Shown one piece after another: positions 28,948 to 36,176 of a stretch of 64,000 nucleotides of DNA (positions are counted from its first letter, which is position 1; each line of letters opens with the position of its first letter). The DNA is taken from NCBI GenBank assembly GCA_017534305.1, contig JAFWCU010000003.1:1-64000 (forward strand), given 5' to 3'. Both the position numbers and the translations under genes were made by a program. Source of the DNA: Clostridia bacterium (lineage in GTDB: Bacteria > Bacillota > Clostridia > TANB77 > CAG-465). The notes under the pieces were generated by a model. The model was not told the origin of the DNA, ran no database searches, and saw nothing but the letters and a program-made list of their open reading frames with translations.

Positions 28948-30066
28948 CTACTTTACCTCCTCAATAATAAACTTACTATAGAAAAAGGCTTTATCTTTTT
29001 TTAGTAGTGCATCAGATAGTTCTTCCTTATACTCTAGGCTATCAAAATACTTAGAAGCACGTTTATCTGCAAGCATATTCCAATATGCTATGCGTCCACC
29101 TTTTTTAGTTTTTGTAAGCATTTGAGAAATAATCATCTGCATTTGCGAGTCATCCATATATTCAAATATATCACTTAAATTATATTTACTTACATATTCA
29201 ACTTCGTCACGAGCAACAAAAGTTTCAACCGACTCAGATAATAGTTCTAATCTATCTATGTTATTTTTAATGATTTCAAAGTTTTCTTTTCTATATGCAA
29301 CTGGTAATACATCATCATATCTGCCATTAATTATATAGTGTAAGTATGAATTTTCAGAGGTATCAAGCTCTGTTATTGCATATTTAGTATGTTCTAAAAT
29401 ATGTTCTGGAACATTTACATTAACATATCTAAAGAATGCTTTATCTCTTCCTAGCTTTCCCATTACTGCACGTGAGAAGAATATTTTAAATATCATTCTC
29501 CAACGAAGGTTATTCCATGTTTTATCATAAAAAGCAATTCTTTCTTCACGAGTTTTCTTTTTTAATAACTCTTGTCTAACTTTTTTTGAATGAATTAAAG
29601 GTAAAACTTTTTCTCCAAAAATATGGAAATAGTTTTCAAATTTTCCAGAATGAATTATTCCTTTAATTATTGCTCCACTATTTTCAACAAAATACTCTTG
29701 AACTTTAGGAGATAGTTTATCTTTTATTTTAAAATAATGATCTAGTCTATTTTTGCATTCCTTAACACCAATAAGTTCCATACATTCATCATAATCTAGA
29801 TACTTATATGCCATCTTCTTTAGTTCGCAACATGCAATTTGAGTAAAGTTTAAATCTAGTGCATAAACTTTCTTTGGATTTTTTGTAAGTAGTGCAAGAG
29901 CATTTTCTCCTGCAGACGCAATAGATACACAAACATCATCTTCTTTTATATCTAAACCTTCAAGAAGAATATCTGCATCTTCCCAAACTTGAGCATATCT
30001 AATTATGCTAAAATCTGCGAAATCTTCAACTTCACTTTTTACTAATGCCTTTTCTTGTTCTTCCAT
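28948..30066 (-). CDS. DUF3419 / BtaA-like SAM-dependent aminocarboxypropyl transferase
   Basis: The start at 30066 (MEEQEKALVK) has GAGAGG seven bases upstream; an upstream in-frame ATG reads through that site. The N-terminal part RYAQVWEDADILLEGLDIK, CVSIASAGENALALL and VYALDLNFTQIACCELK is the SAM-binding region typical of DUF3419. BtaA moves a 3-amino-3-carboxypropyl group from SAM to diacylglycerol in betaine-lipid synthesis. There is no BtaB N-methyltransferase in the operon, so the product would be different. First gene of the nine-gene operon. Confidence 0.85.
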   Translation of the reverse strand: MEEQEKALVKSEVEDFADFSIIRYAQVWEDADILLEGLDIKEDDVCVSIASAGENALALLTKNPKKVYALDLNFTQIACCELKKMAYKYLDYDECMELIGVKECKNRLDHYFKIKDKLSPKVQEYFVENSGAIIKGIIHSGKFENYFHIFGEKVLPLIHSKKVRQELLKKKTREERIAFYDKTWNNLRWRMIFKIFFSRAVMGKLGRDKAFFRYVNVNVPEHILEHTKYAITELDTSENSYLHYIINGRYDDVLPVAYRKENFEIIKNNIDRLELLSESVETFVARDEVEYVSKYNLSDIFEYMDDSQMQMIISQMLTKTKKGGRIAYWNMLADKRASKYFDSLEYKEELSDALLKKDKAFFYSKFIIEEVK

Positions 30067-30126
30067 ATTTTTACCTCTCATTTTTTATCTTTAGTCTACT
30101 CCGTACAAGTTATATTCCTTGATAAA

Positions 30127-30155
30127 ATTATATTATATATACTTAAAATATACAA
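30127..30155 (-). promoter_or_regulatory. Promoter of the nine-gene operon
   Basis: On the minus strand TTGTAT and TATAAT with a 17-bp spacer, in an AT-rich region. The leader is about 55 bases. Confidence 0.65.
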
Positions 30156-30211
30156 TAAACATAAATATATATAATAATTAATATAATATAGCTGTAATAG
30201 TTTTAAAATAT

Positions 30212-30241
30212 AAAAAATAACCCATGAATAAATCATGAGTT
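30212..30241 (-). terminator. Terminator of tRNA-Gln(CTG)
   Basis: AACTCATGA pairs with TCATGGGTT (one G-U) around TTTAT, followed by ATTTTTTAT on the minus strand. Confidence 0.85.
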
Positions 30242-30248
30242 AAATCAT

Positions 30249-30323
30249 TGGCTGGGCCAGTAGGATTCGAACCTACGAATGTCAGATTCAGAGTCTGATG
30301 CCTTACCACTTGGCGATGGCCCA
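30249..30323 (-). tRNA. tRNA-Gln (anticodon CTG)
   Basis: A 75-nt cloverleaf on the minus strand with acceptor TGGGCCA/TGGCCCA, anticodon stem TCAGA/TCTGA with loop CTCTGAA, a T-arm with GTTCGAATC and an encoded CCA. It is the near match of the tRNA-Gln(TTG) at 36177. Confidence 0.95.
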
Positions 30324-30367
30324 TTACAAAAAACATTATATCACTTAAAACTCTCATTTACAAGAAA

Positions 30368-30392
30368 AAACAGGAGTATTTAACCCCTGTTT
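30368..30392 (-). terminator. Terminator of the AAA+/M41 gene
   Basis: AAACAGGGGT pairs with ACTCCTGTTT (one G-U) around TAAAT, with a T-run. It lies just behind the stop codon. Confidence 0.85.
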
Positions 30393-30397
30393 TCTCC

Positions 30398-32482
30398 TTA
30401 TTTTTTTGTAGCCATCTCTTTTTGTTCTATCTTTACGCCTTTTTTCTTACGCCCTTTATTATAGAATGCTCTTTTAGCTTGAGTAGCAGTAATTATCTTG
30501 TTCTCATATAAAAGTTTAGCAACTCTATCTAGACCATCTTTATTTTCTTCAAGTAATTTTTCTGTTTCAGCATAAACTTCATTAATTAAATCTTGAGTTC
30601 TTTTTCTAATATCTGCAGTTACCTCATCTGTTATCATAAGCTTACTATCATCGTTGAATGCATAGTTCTTATATTTTTCATCCATACCACAATTTAAGAA
30701 ATACTCCTCAATTTGTGCTACAAGATTTTGAATATCTGAAGATGCACCAGTATCGATAGCTTTTTCAACAAATTGTTGAGCAATTCTTCCAGCAACTCCA
30801 ATGCTAATTGAATCTCTTAAAAGTTGCATTGTACCAGAAGAATCAATCTTGTCACTTCTATCAAACATGGTAACTCCGGCCCAATGAAAAGCAGGTACAA
30901 TAGAAATTAAAGTACATTTTTCATTAACTTTTGTCTTAGATAAAAGCCATGCAACAAAGTGTCCAGCCTCGTGATATGCAGTAATTCTCTTTTGCTTAAC
31001 AGTATAGGTATCAAACTGTTTAAAGAAACGTCTATAAACCTTTTGAATATGCTCTAGTTTTAATGCTTTATCTCCATCAATTTTTGCAACAGCCATACTT
31101 TTATCTAGTAAATCTATTGTTCTATCTGGATTAGCAATATCATTAAAGCTTGATGCACTAACTATTACGTTTTCAAGCATTTCTTGAGTACAAGTAACAT
31201 TATGAAAATCAGATAAAGTTTTAACTCTACCTTTAATCATGTCTCTAAGTTTTTTACCTTTAGGTTCTTCAATAACAACACGTTCAAATCTACGACTTAA
31301 AGCTCCATCCGAATCAAATATTCTCCTGTATTCATCCATTGTTGTTGCACCAATAAACACAACATCATCACGTGCAAGAATAGGCTTAATTGAACCTGCT
31401 AAATCTGGTCCACTACCTTCTGCATTTCCTGCACCAATGATTTGGTGAATCTCATCTACAAAGACAATCAAATTATCTTTTTTCTCGATGAAATCAATTA
31501 AATCTTGAACCTTAGCTTCAAAGTCTCCTCTATAATGAGTTCCAGCAACCATTGAATTTAAGTTTAATTCTATAACAGTATAATTCTTATATTCCTTTGG
31601 ACAAGTTCCATTAAGTATGCTATAAGTAATTGCTTCAACTATGGCAGACTTACCAACTCCTGGTTCGCCAATTAATATGGCATTTCTTTTGGTCTTTTTA
31701 GAGATAATGTTCCATACTTCATATATTTCATCATCTCTACCCATGATGTCGCATTTTCCTTTTGAAAATTTACTATTAAGATTTGTGACACAATTTTTTA
31801 TGCTTTCAGGTATTTGTAATGGTTGTTTTACAATAGCATAATTATTGCCACTTTTTTGTTTTGCTAGTTCTTTCTGGTTTAGTACCAACCCCTCTATTCC
31901 AAGTGTGTTTCCAAGGTCAACTTTTAGTTCTTTGACATTAACTTTATATTGCTCTGCTATATATTTTGTAGCTCTACTATTTTCATTTGAAATGATACAG
32001 TAAAGCAGATCATCTAATTGTATTGCAGGAACATCTATTTGTTCACATATAGCTTCAGCCATAGAAAGTGCTTTTTCTAGGTCTTGACTTAAGCCATATT
32101 CTAAATCCATAACAAGCATATATGTCTCAAGTGTTAGAATATCTTGCTTTAAGATACCTTCCACAATGAACTGTTGATTTTCCTCTTTCTTTTTCTTTGC
32201 TTCAAGAAACACTTCATATGATTTAGCAACGTATTTTTGATACATACTCTTATTAGACATGATTGCTACAACATTAGGTGTTGCTGCCAGTCTTTGACTA
32301 GTTATATCTGGTTGAGCCTCAATAATAAGCTCTAATAGACTTGTATCTGAATACTCAAGTGAAGCTAAGAAAAAGTCCAAAGCTGTTATCTCTCTCTCTT
32401 GGAATTCTTTGCTAATTTTTTGAGCAATTAGCATAGTGTCTAGTACTTCTCGAGATAAGTTACAATCCACATAATCGTTCAT
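30398..32482 (-). CDS. Chimeric AAA+ protease: Clp-type ATPase domain plus FtsH-like M41 metallopeptidase
   Basis: Residues 1-200 are a ClpN-like helical repeat region. Residues about 235-490 form one Clp D1-type AAA+ module: GEPGVGKS (272-279), FVDEIH (341-346), sensor GATTMDEY, and arginine-finger segment SRRFER near 396-401. From about 497 an FtsH-type M41 peptidase follows: HEAGH (504-508) as HExxH, and the third zinc ligand Asp583 in TGASSDI. FtsH itself pairs M41 with an FtsH-type AAA+ and membrane helices; here there are none, so the enzyme should be soluble. All catalytic residues appear present. It faces a divergent cluster of small genes that carry shared palindromes. The function is unknown; an ATP-driven protease is the inference. 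Confidence 0.9.
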   Translation of the reverse strand: MNDYVDCNLSREVLDTMLIAQKISKEFQEREITALDFFLASLEYSDTSLLELIIEAQPDITSQRLAATPNVVAIMSNKSMYQKYVAKSYEVFLEAKKKKEENQQFIVEGILKQDILTLETYMLVMDLEYGLSQDLEKALSMAEAICEQIDVPAIQLDDLLYCIISNENSRATKYIAEQYKVNVKELKVDLGNTLGIEGLVLNQKELAKQKSGNNYAIVKQPLQIPESIKNCVTNLNSKFSKGKCDIMGRDDEIYEVWNIISKKTKRNAILIGEPGVGKSAIVEAITYSILNGTCPKEYKNYTVIELNLNSMVAGTHYRGDFEAKVQDLIDFIEKKDNLIVFVDEIHQIIGAGNAEGSGPDLAGSIKPILARDDVVFIGATTMDEYRRIFDSDGALSRRFERVVIEEPKGKKLRDMIKGRVKTLSDFHNVTCTQEMLENVIVSASSFNDIANPDRTIDLLDKSMAVAKIDGDKALKLEHIQKVYRRFFKQFDTYTVKQKRITAYHEAGHFVAWLLSKTKVNEKCTLISIVPAFHWAGVTMFDRSDKIDSSGTMQLLRDSISIGVAGRIAQQFVEKAIDTGASSDIQNLVAQIEEYFLNCGMDEKYKNYAFNDDSKLMITDEVTADIRKRTQDLINEVYAETEKLLEENKDGLDRVAKLLYENKIITATQAKRAFYNKGRKKKGVKIEQKEMATKK

Positions 32483-32524
32483 AAATTTTCCCTCCTTTTT
32501 GTAAATTTACTCTAGGCACAATAT

Positions 32525-32545
32525 CGCTAAATTTAGCAATATTTT
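32525..32545 (-). repeat. Palindrome with core GCTAAATTTAGC in the 5' leader of the AAA+/M41 gene
   Basis: The 12-bp perfect palindrome sits inside a near-perfect 24-bp inverted repeat about 35 bp behind the -10. It could be an operator or form a hairpin in the mRNA. It resembles the GCTCAAATTTGAGC palindromes of the divergent genes. Confidence 0.7.
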
Positions 32546-32564
32546 CTCTTTGATGCTCGTCGTT

Positions 32565-32593
32565 ATTATATAACGCGATTCTTTCAGTGTCAA
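32565..32593 (-). promoter_or_regulatory. Consensus promoter of the AAA+/M41 gene
   Basis: On the minus strand TTGACA and TATAAT with a 17-bp spacer. The leader is about 75 bases and holds the GCTAAATTTAGC palindrome. Confidence 0.9.
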
Positions 32594-32630
32594 GAATAAT
32601 GTCTGGTTTTCATAATATTTTTGTTTGAAT

Positions 32631-32658
32631 TTGCATTTTCCAATATTTATGATATAAT
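32631..32658 (+). promoter_or_regulatory. Promoter of the first small gene
   Basis: TTGCAT and TATAAT with a 16-bp spacer, about 50 bp before the start codon; the palindrome at 32685 lies about 20 bp behind the predicted start of transcription. Confidence 0.75.
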
Positions 32659-32684
32659 TATTATGTATATTAAATTTAAATAAT

Positions 32685-32698
32685 GCTCAAATTTGAGC
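32685..32698 (+). repeat. 14-bp palindrome GCTCAAATTTGAGC directly before the RBS (copy 1)
   Basis: A perfect palindrome that touches GGAGG of the first small gene. It could bind a repressor or, as RNA, form a hairpin near the ribosome binding site. Confidence 0.85.
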
Positions 32699-32707
32699 GG
32701 AGGTAAT

Positions 32708-33052
32708 ATGGAAGAAAAAGACGTAAAAGCATTTTGCAAAATGGTAGCAAAAGTTCTAGAACTAAAAAGAGTTGTTGATCTTTTGGATAATCCAAAACTT
32801 TTTATTGTTAGAACAGATGACACTAGACTATCATTATGTGCTGAGTTTATAAATAAAAACGATGTCTTAATTCGCTACATAGTACGAATTAAAAATGGAA
32901 AAGCAAATATATATAACAACATCTTCTCTGGTACAAACCCTTTTAAACCGACAGTTGTAGATATATATGAAAGAACAACTTCTCCATCAGGTGTAGCAAG
33001 ATTCTTTAAAGAAGAACTAAAAGACTTTAAGAAAGCAATAAATAGAAATTAG
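32708..33052 (+). CDS. Unknown small protein 1 of the palindrome-linked cluster
   Basis: The start at 32708 (MEEKDVKAFCKMVAKV) follows GGAGG with proper spacing; an upstream TTG in the palindrome is rejected. The 114 residues are predicted helix, four to five strands, helix: LSLCAEFINK, IRYIVRIKNGKANIYNN, then VARFFKEELKDF. The pattern strand-NGK-strand and a closing FxKEE helix is similar to small proteins 2 and 4. There is no membrane segment or known domain. It has its own promoter and terminator. Confidence 0.8.
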   Translation: MEEKDVKAFCKMVAKVLELKRVVDLLDNPKLFIVRTDDTRLSLCAEFINKNDVLIRYIVRIKNGKANIYNNIFSGTNPFKPTVVDIYERTTSPSGVARFFKEELKDFKKAINRN

Positions 33053-33063
33053 TTTATTATAAC

Positions 33064-33090
33064 AGAGTGGCAAACTTGCCACTCTTTCTT
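33064..33090 (+). terminator. Terminator behind small protein 1
   Basis: AGAGTGGCA pairs with TGCCACTCT, followed by TTCTTTG. Confidence 0.8.
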
Positions 33091-33097
33091 TGTTTAC

Positions 33098-33126
33098 TTT
33101 ACAAATTATGTCAACTGTGGTATAAT
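33098..33126 (+). promoter_or_regulatory. Promoter of small protein 2
   Basis: TTTACA and TATAAT with a 17-bp spacer. Confidence 0.78.
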
Positions 33127-33152
33127 TATAATGTCAATTAATTTTTAACAGC

Positions 33153-33166
33153 GCTCAAATTTGAGC
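33153..33166 (+). repeat. 14-bp palindrome GCTCAAATTTGAGC before the RBS (copy 2)
   Basis: Identical to the copy at 32685. It again lies between a promoter and a Shine-Dalgarno site (AGAAAGG). Confidence 0.85.
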
Positions 33167-33178
33167 AGAAAGGTCTTT

Positions 33179-33499
33179 ATGACAAAAGAATCGAAAAAAG
33201 AGCAATCTATAGAGCTGCTAAATCTTTTGCAGGAGGTAAAATATGAAATAGAAACAAACACTAAATCTAAAATTACTATACGAAATAATGCAAAGAAAAC
33301 AAAAATATTTGTAAAGATACATGGTATCTACAAAACGCAAAAGTATTTGTTTGCTTTCAAAAATAATTGGACATACATTTACCAAATCCATAAAGGTAAT
33401 TGGAAAAAACCAAAAGGAAACTATGTAAGTGAACTAGTATCAATAAGAACTAACAAAGGCGCAATAAATTTCGTAAAAGAAGCTGCAAAATGGCTATAA
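33179..33499 (+). CDS. Unknown small basic protein 2 of the palindrome-linked cluster
   Basis: The start at 33179 (MTKESKKEQSIELLN) follows AGAAAGG. The 106-residue basic protein has a helix, then strands (ITIRNNAKKTKIFVKIHG, KYLFAFKNNWTYIYQIH) and a C-terminal helix (AINFVKEAAKWL). The topology is like small protein 1, with low identity. No catalytic motif is visible. Its basic charge might allow nucleic-acid binding; that is only a guess. No terminator is seen before the next gene. Confidence 0.78.
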   Translation: MTKESKKEQSIELLNLLQEVKYEIETNTKSKITIRNNAKKTKIFVKIHGIYKTQKYLFAFKNNWTYIYQIHKGNWKKPKGNYVSELVSIRTNKGAINFVKEAAKWL

Positions 33500-33604
33500 T
33501 TGACTAATATAAACTTTAACTAAGCTAAGGAGGTAAATTTTCATTTAGCACATATATATTTAACTTAAACCACATATTAATTTAATCTTTAAAAGGAATT
33601 TAAA

Positions 33605-33970
33605 ATGTTTAAAACCTCACACACTTCAAGCAAGAACATTAAAAGAGTGGGCAATGATAATTGCAAAAAGTCAAACATAAAACACTCTTTTGAAGATCGT
33701 AAAAAAATGTGTAAAGAAAAGTTAAATACTCTAACAGATTGTACTGGTGTTAGCTACAATATTCAATCACTACGAAGAAACATAGTATATGTTACTAAGT
33801 ATTGGGTAAATGAATATGGTAGAGTTCAAATTTGTTTTCAAAAACAAATGAAAATAGACGAATTAGAAAACTATGTAAATATAGAATACAAACGTAGTTT
33901 TCCAAGTGTTGACCACTATCACGAAGGTTATCACGAAAAACAAAGTCTAGTTCACAAGGAGGGCAAATAA
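33605..33970 (+). CDS. Unknown small basic protein 3 of the palindrome-linked cluster
   Basis: The 121-residue protein starts behind AAAAGGAA. The first about 30 residues are polar and Lys/Ser/Asn-rich. The rest is alpha/beta with IVYVTKYWVNEYGRVQICF and a His/Glu-rich tail (SVDHYHEGYHEK) that could bind metal. I do not recognise it. A strong AAGGAGGT at about 33529 has no start codon in range and is flanked by GCTAA and TTAGC, perhaps a remnant of the palindrome-RBS arrangement seen twice upstream. Confidence 0.7.
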   Translation: MFKTSHTSSKNIKRVGNDNCKKSNIKHSFEDRKKMCKEKLNTLTDCTGVSYNIQSLRRNIVYVTKYWVNEYGRVQICFQKQMKIDELENYVNIEYKRSFPSVDHYHEGYHEKQSLVHKEGK

Positions 33971-33971
33971 T

Positions 33972-34241
33972 ATGAACATTTACACCACAATACAACAAGA
34001 AATTGAAAGATTTAGAAAAGACGTACCAAATGCAAACGTCCTCTTCTATATTGATATGTCAACCACACTAAGTGATAGTGATGATGATGAAATCTACATC
34101 TTTATCAGAAACCTAGGAAATGGAAAAGTTAGTGTTAGAACATATACTTTCAACGAGGATAACTTACCAGTAACTTCAGGTAAAGACACACTTGAAGCAA
34201 AATATCTTTCAAGATATCTTAAAGATATTTACAATAAGTAA
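33972..34241 (+). CDS. Unknown small acidic protein 4 of the palindrome-linked cluster
   Basis: The 89-residue acidic protein begins one base behind the stop of protein 3, with AAGGAGGG inside that gene, so the two are coupled. Layout: helix IQQEIERFRKDV, strands VLFYIDMST and EIYIFIRNLGNGKVSVRTYTF, closing helix LEAKYLSRYLKDIY. The strand-NGK-strand then closing-helix pattern repeats that of protein 1. No known domain. It ends at a strong terminator. Confidence 0.78.
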   Translation: MNIYTTIQQEIERFRKDVPNANVLFYIDMSTTLSDSDDDEIYIFIRNLGNGKVSVRTYTFNEDNLPVTSGKDTLEAKYLSRYLKDIYNK

Positions 34242-34251
34242 TCCAAAATTT

Positions 34252-34283
34252 AGAGAGATCACAACAGTGGTCTCTCTTTTTTA
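34252..34283 (+). terminator. Terminator of small proteins 3 and 4
   Basis: AGAGAGATCAC pairs with GTGGTCTCTCT around AACA, followed by TTTTTTAT. Confidence 0.9.
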
Positions 34284-34307
34284 TGTGAAATAAAACGCAT
34301 ATTTTTA

Positions 34308-34336
34308 TTGACATATTAGTAAAAAAATATTATAAT
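34308..34336 (+). promoter_or_regulatory. Consensus promoter of the membrane protein gene at 34360
   Basis: TTGACA and TATAAT with a 17-bp spacer, about 25 bp before the start. Confidence 0.88.
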
Positions 34337-34359
34337 ATCCTCTGAAGGAGGCATATGAT

Positions 34360-34935
34360 ATGAAGATAGTGATGATAATTCTAATACTATATTTTGGCTT
34401 ATTATTATTAATGCCAATGTATATTCGAAACCACGTAAGTAAAACAAGTCTTTTAAGAGGCTACAGTGTGAGATGTATTTTTGCAAGCTTAGCACTGGTA
34501 TTTGCTATAATGTTTTCAATTTTTTCTATTTATTCAACAGTTTTTGCTAAAGAAAAAATAGACATTCTAGCATTTATTAATGGTGAAAACCAGATATTGC
34601 AAATTTCAACAGTAGCTCTTTTTGCTATATTAATTTTTTCAATCTTATTTTGCATAATCCATATAGTATTACATTCTAGATATTTAAGAGCCAATAGGAT
34701 TCCAACATTGAGTTCAATTGCAATGCACTTTTTCTTAAGTATCACATGCTTTGTCTCTTTACCAATAATAACGGTATATTTGTTTGTTTCTAACATGCTA
34801 GATAAGGCTCATGAAAGGAAAAGAAAAAAATTAGTAAAGCAACATTTTCTTCTTCCTCTAGCTAAATATACAAACAAGCAAAAAGCACTAAATGAAGATA
34901 AAAGTGGTTCCGAGGTTGAAAAAAAAGCAGTCTAA
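34360..34935 (+). CDS. Unknown four-helix membrane protein
   Basis: The 191-residue protein has about four membrane helices: IVMIILILYFGLLLLMPMYI, CIFASLALVFAIMFSIFSIY, VALFAILIFSILFCIIHIVL and FFLSITCFVSLPIITVYLFV. A Lys/Arg-rich cytosolic tail follows. No family recognised. The start at 34360 sits eight bases behind GGAGG; an ATG five bases upstream is too close. It is a single-gene unit and its terminator is shared with the converging gene. Confidence 0.75.
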   Translation: MKIVMIILILYFGLLLLMPMYIRNHVSKTSLLRGYSVRCIFASLALVFAIMFSIFSIYSTVFAKEKIDILAFINGENQILQISTVALFAILIFSILFCIIHIVLHSRYLRANRIPTLSSIAMHFFLSITCFVSLPIITVYLFVSNMLDKAHERKRKKLVKQHFLLPLAKYTNKQKALNEDKSGSEVEKKAV

Positions 34936-34951
34936 AAAGACTACTTTTTTT
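34926..34951 (+). terminator. Bidirectional terminator
   Basis: AGCAGTCT with AGACTACT around AAAA and T-runs on both sides (stronger on the minus strand, where a T-G pair replaces a mismatch). Confidence 0.7.
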
Positions 34952-34968
34952 ATACCTATTTTATATAA

Positions 34969-35586
34969 TTATTCCCTAATTTCTTTCTCACTTATTCCCT
35001 CTGCTTTATATATTCCAAAAGCCAAAATTGTTCCTACTGTAGCTGTAATAAGTTGAATTAAACTCATAGATTTTTGAAGTGTTGCAACTGCTTTTGCAGG
35101 GAATACTCCAAATGCATTTAAAACACTAAAATATCCAAATATAATAGCAACTTTTACTATTATTCCAACTACTCCAGCCAAAAAGTAGTTTTGCTTTTTA
35201 TTTAGCATCAAATATTTAAATGCAAGTATTAATGTAAAATTACCTACCCATATTGCTGGAATCATATATATCATTGGCATAGATAATGGTCCAAATATAT
35301 ATCCACTAGCAATAGTAGAAACAGATGGCATGGTTACAACAAATAGTATTTTCTTCCATCCTTTTAAATTAATTGCACTAACCACCAATGCACAATTTAC
35401 AATAGATCCAACTATTAATTGTGAATTAGTTGCTACAAAACTTTGAGCACCAAAAACTACAGATAATAATTTAGCTAAAAATGTTGGTACTAAAAATGCA
35501 AGTAGAGCTATTATTATTGTTTGTATAACATCTACTTTTTTTGAAAAATCATAAGCTGTCTTGGATAAAACTCCTGTCTTTTCCAT
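34969..35586 (-). CDS. Integral membrane protein next to the TM1266 regulator
   Basis: The 205-residue protein has about six membrane helices (for example IIIALLAFLVPTFLAKLL, LIVGSIVNCALVVSAI, MIYMIPAIWVGNFTLILAF, FLAGVVGIIVKVAIIFGYF). It has a fold and size like ECF-transporter S components, with the typical small, polytopic, Gly/Ala-rich character, but without an EcfA/T gene nearby. It is co-directional and close (39 bp) to the TM1266-like gene, so a link to hydrogenase maturation or metal uptake is possible. The assignment is tentative. Confidence 0.65.
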   Translation of the reverse strand: MEKTGVLSKTAYDFSKKVDVIQTIIIALLAFLVPTFLAKLLSVVFGAQSFVATNSQLIVGSIVNCALVVSAINLKGWKKILFVVTMPSVSTIASGYIFGPLSMPMIYMIPAIWVGNFTLILAFKYLMLNKKQNYFLAGVVGIIVKVAIIFGYFSVLNAFGVFPAKAVATLQKSMSLIQLITATVGTILAFGIYKAEGISEKEIRE

Positions 35587-35624
35587 AAAATATTCCTCCC
35601 TTAACTTATGATTTTCTAACGGGT

Positions 35625-35870
35625 TTAAATGTTGCTATATGCAGTTTTACTAGATATTCCATCTAGTCTTCCAATGTTTCCACTTAGAGTATTTATTACA
35701 TCTTGAGGAGCATCTATAACTATCGAAATAACATTTACCTTTTTCTCTTTGTATGGTATTCCCATTCTTCCAATAATATATTCTCCGTATTCAGATAATA
35801 ATTCATTTAGTGCTGGTACACTCTCTTTGTTTTCAACAATAATTCCAATTACTGCAACTCTAGTATCCAT
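35625..35870 (-). CDS. TM1266-family iron-only hydrogenase system putative regulator
   Basis: The start at 35870 (MDTRVAVIGIIVENKES) is preceded by GAAGGGAAG with good spacing; an ATG two codons earlier lies against that site. The 81-residue ACT-like/NikR-like protein shows YIIGRMGIPYKEKKVNVISIVIDAP and GRLDGISSKTAYSNI, the family signature. Members lie beside HydE/F/G genes in clostridia and Thermotoga. Here no hydrogenase maturase is in view. Two 16-bp direct repeats lie in its leader. Confidence 0.88.
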   Translation of the reverse strand: MDTRVAVIGIIVENKESVPALNELLSEYGEYIIGRMGIPYKEKKVNVISIVIDAPQDVINTLSGNIGRLDGISSKTAYSNI

Positions 35871-35891
35871 TTTCATCTTCCCTTCTTTTTG

Positions 35892-35926
35892 TATCTTTCG
35901 GTTAGAAGTTTATCTTTCCGTTAGAA
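35892..35926 (-). repeat. Tandem 16-bp direct repeat upstream of the TM1266-like gene
   Basis: On the minus strand TTCTAACGGAAAGATA and TTCTAACCGAAAGATA, 15 of 16 identical, with a 19-bp period. They begin about 15 bp behind a possible -10 (TAAAAT), so they may be operators or RNA sites. Confidence 0.8.
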
Positions 35927-36046
35927 AACCCAACTAAATTTTAACACACTACTTTTCTTTTAGCAATAGCATATGAAATTTAGCCATAATACATTCTTCT
36001 TATTGCATGTTAATTTACATACTTTTCATTTTTTTCTTCATTTTGG

Positions 36047-36075
36047 TTGACAAACCAACAAAAAAAGTTTATAAT
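36047..36075 (+). promoter_or_regulatory. Promoter of the tRNA-His/tRNA-Gln operon
   Basis: TTGACA and TATAAT with a 17-bp spacer, about 16 bp before tRNA-His. Confidence 0.9.
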
Positions 36076-36091
36076 ATAGAAGTACTGAAAT

Positions 36092-36168
36092 GGTGGATAT
36101 AGTTCAGTTGGTAGAGCGCCAGTTTGTGGCACTGGATGTCGTGGGTTCAAGTCCCACTATTCACCCCA
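36092..36168 (+). tRNA. tRNA-His (anticodon GTG)
   Basis: A cloverleaf with acceptor GTGGATA/TATTCAC, G at -1 opposite C73 as in tRNA-His, anticodon loop TTGTGGC, T-loop TTCAAGT and an encoded CCA. Confidence 0.96.
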
Positions 36169-36176
36169 TCTAATAT

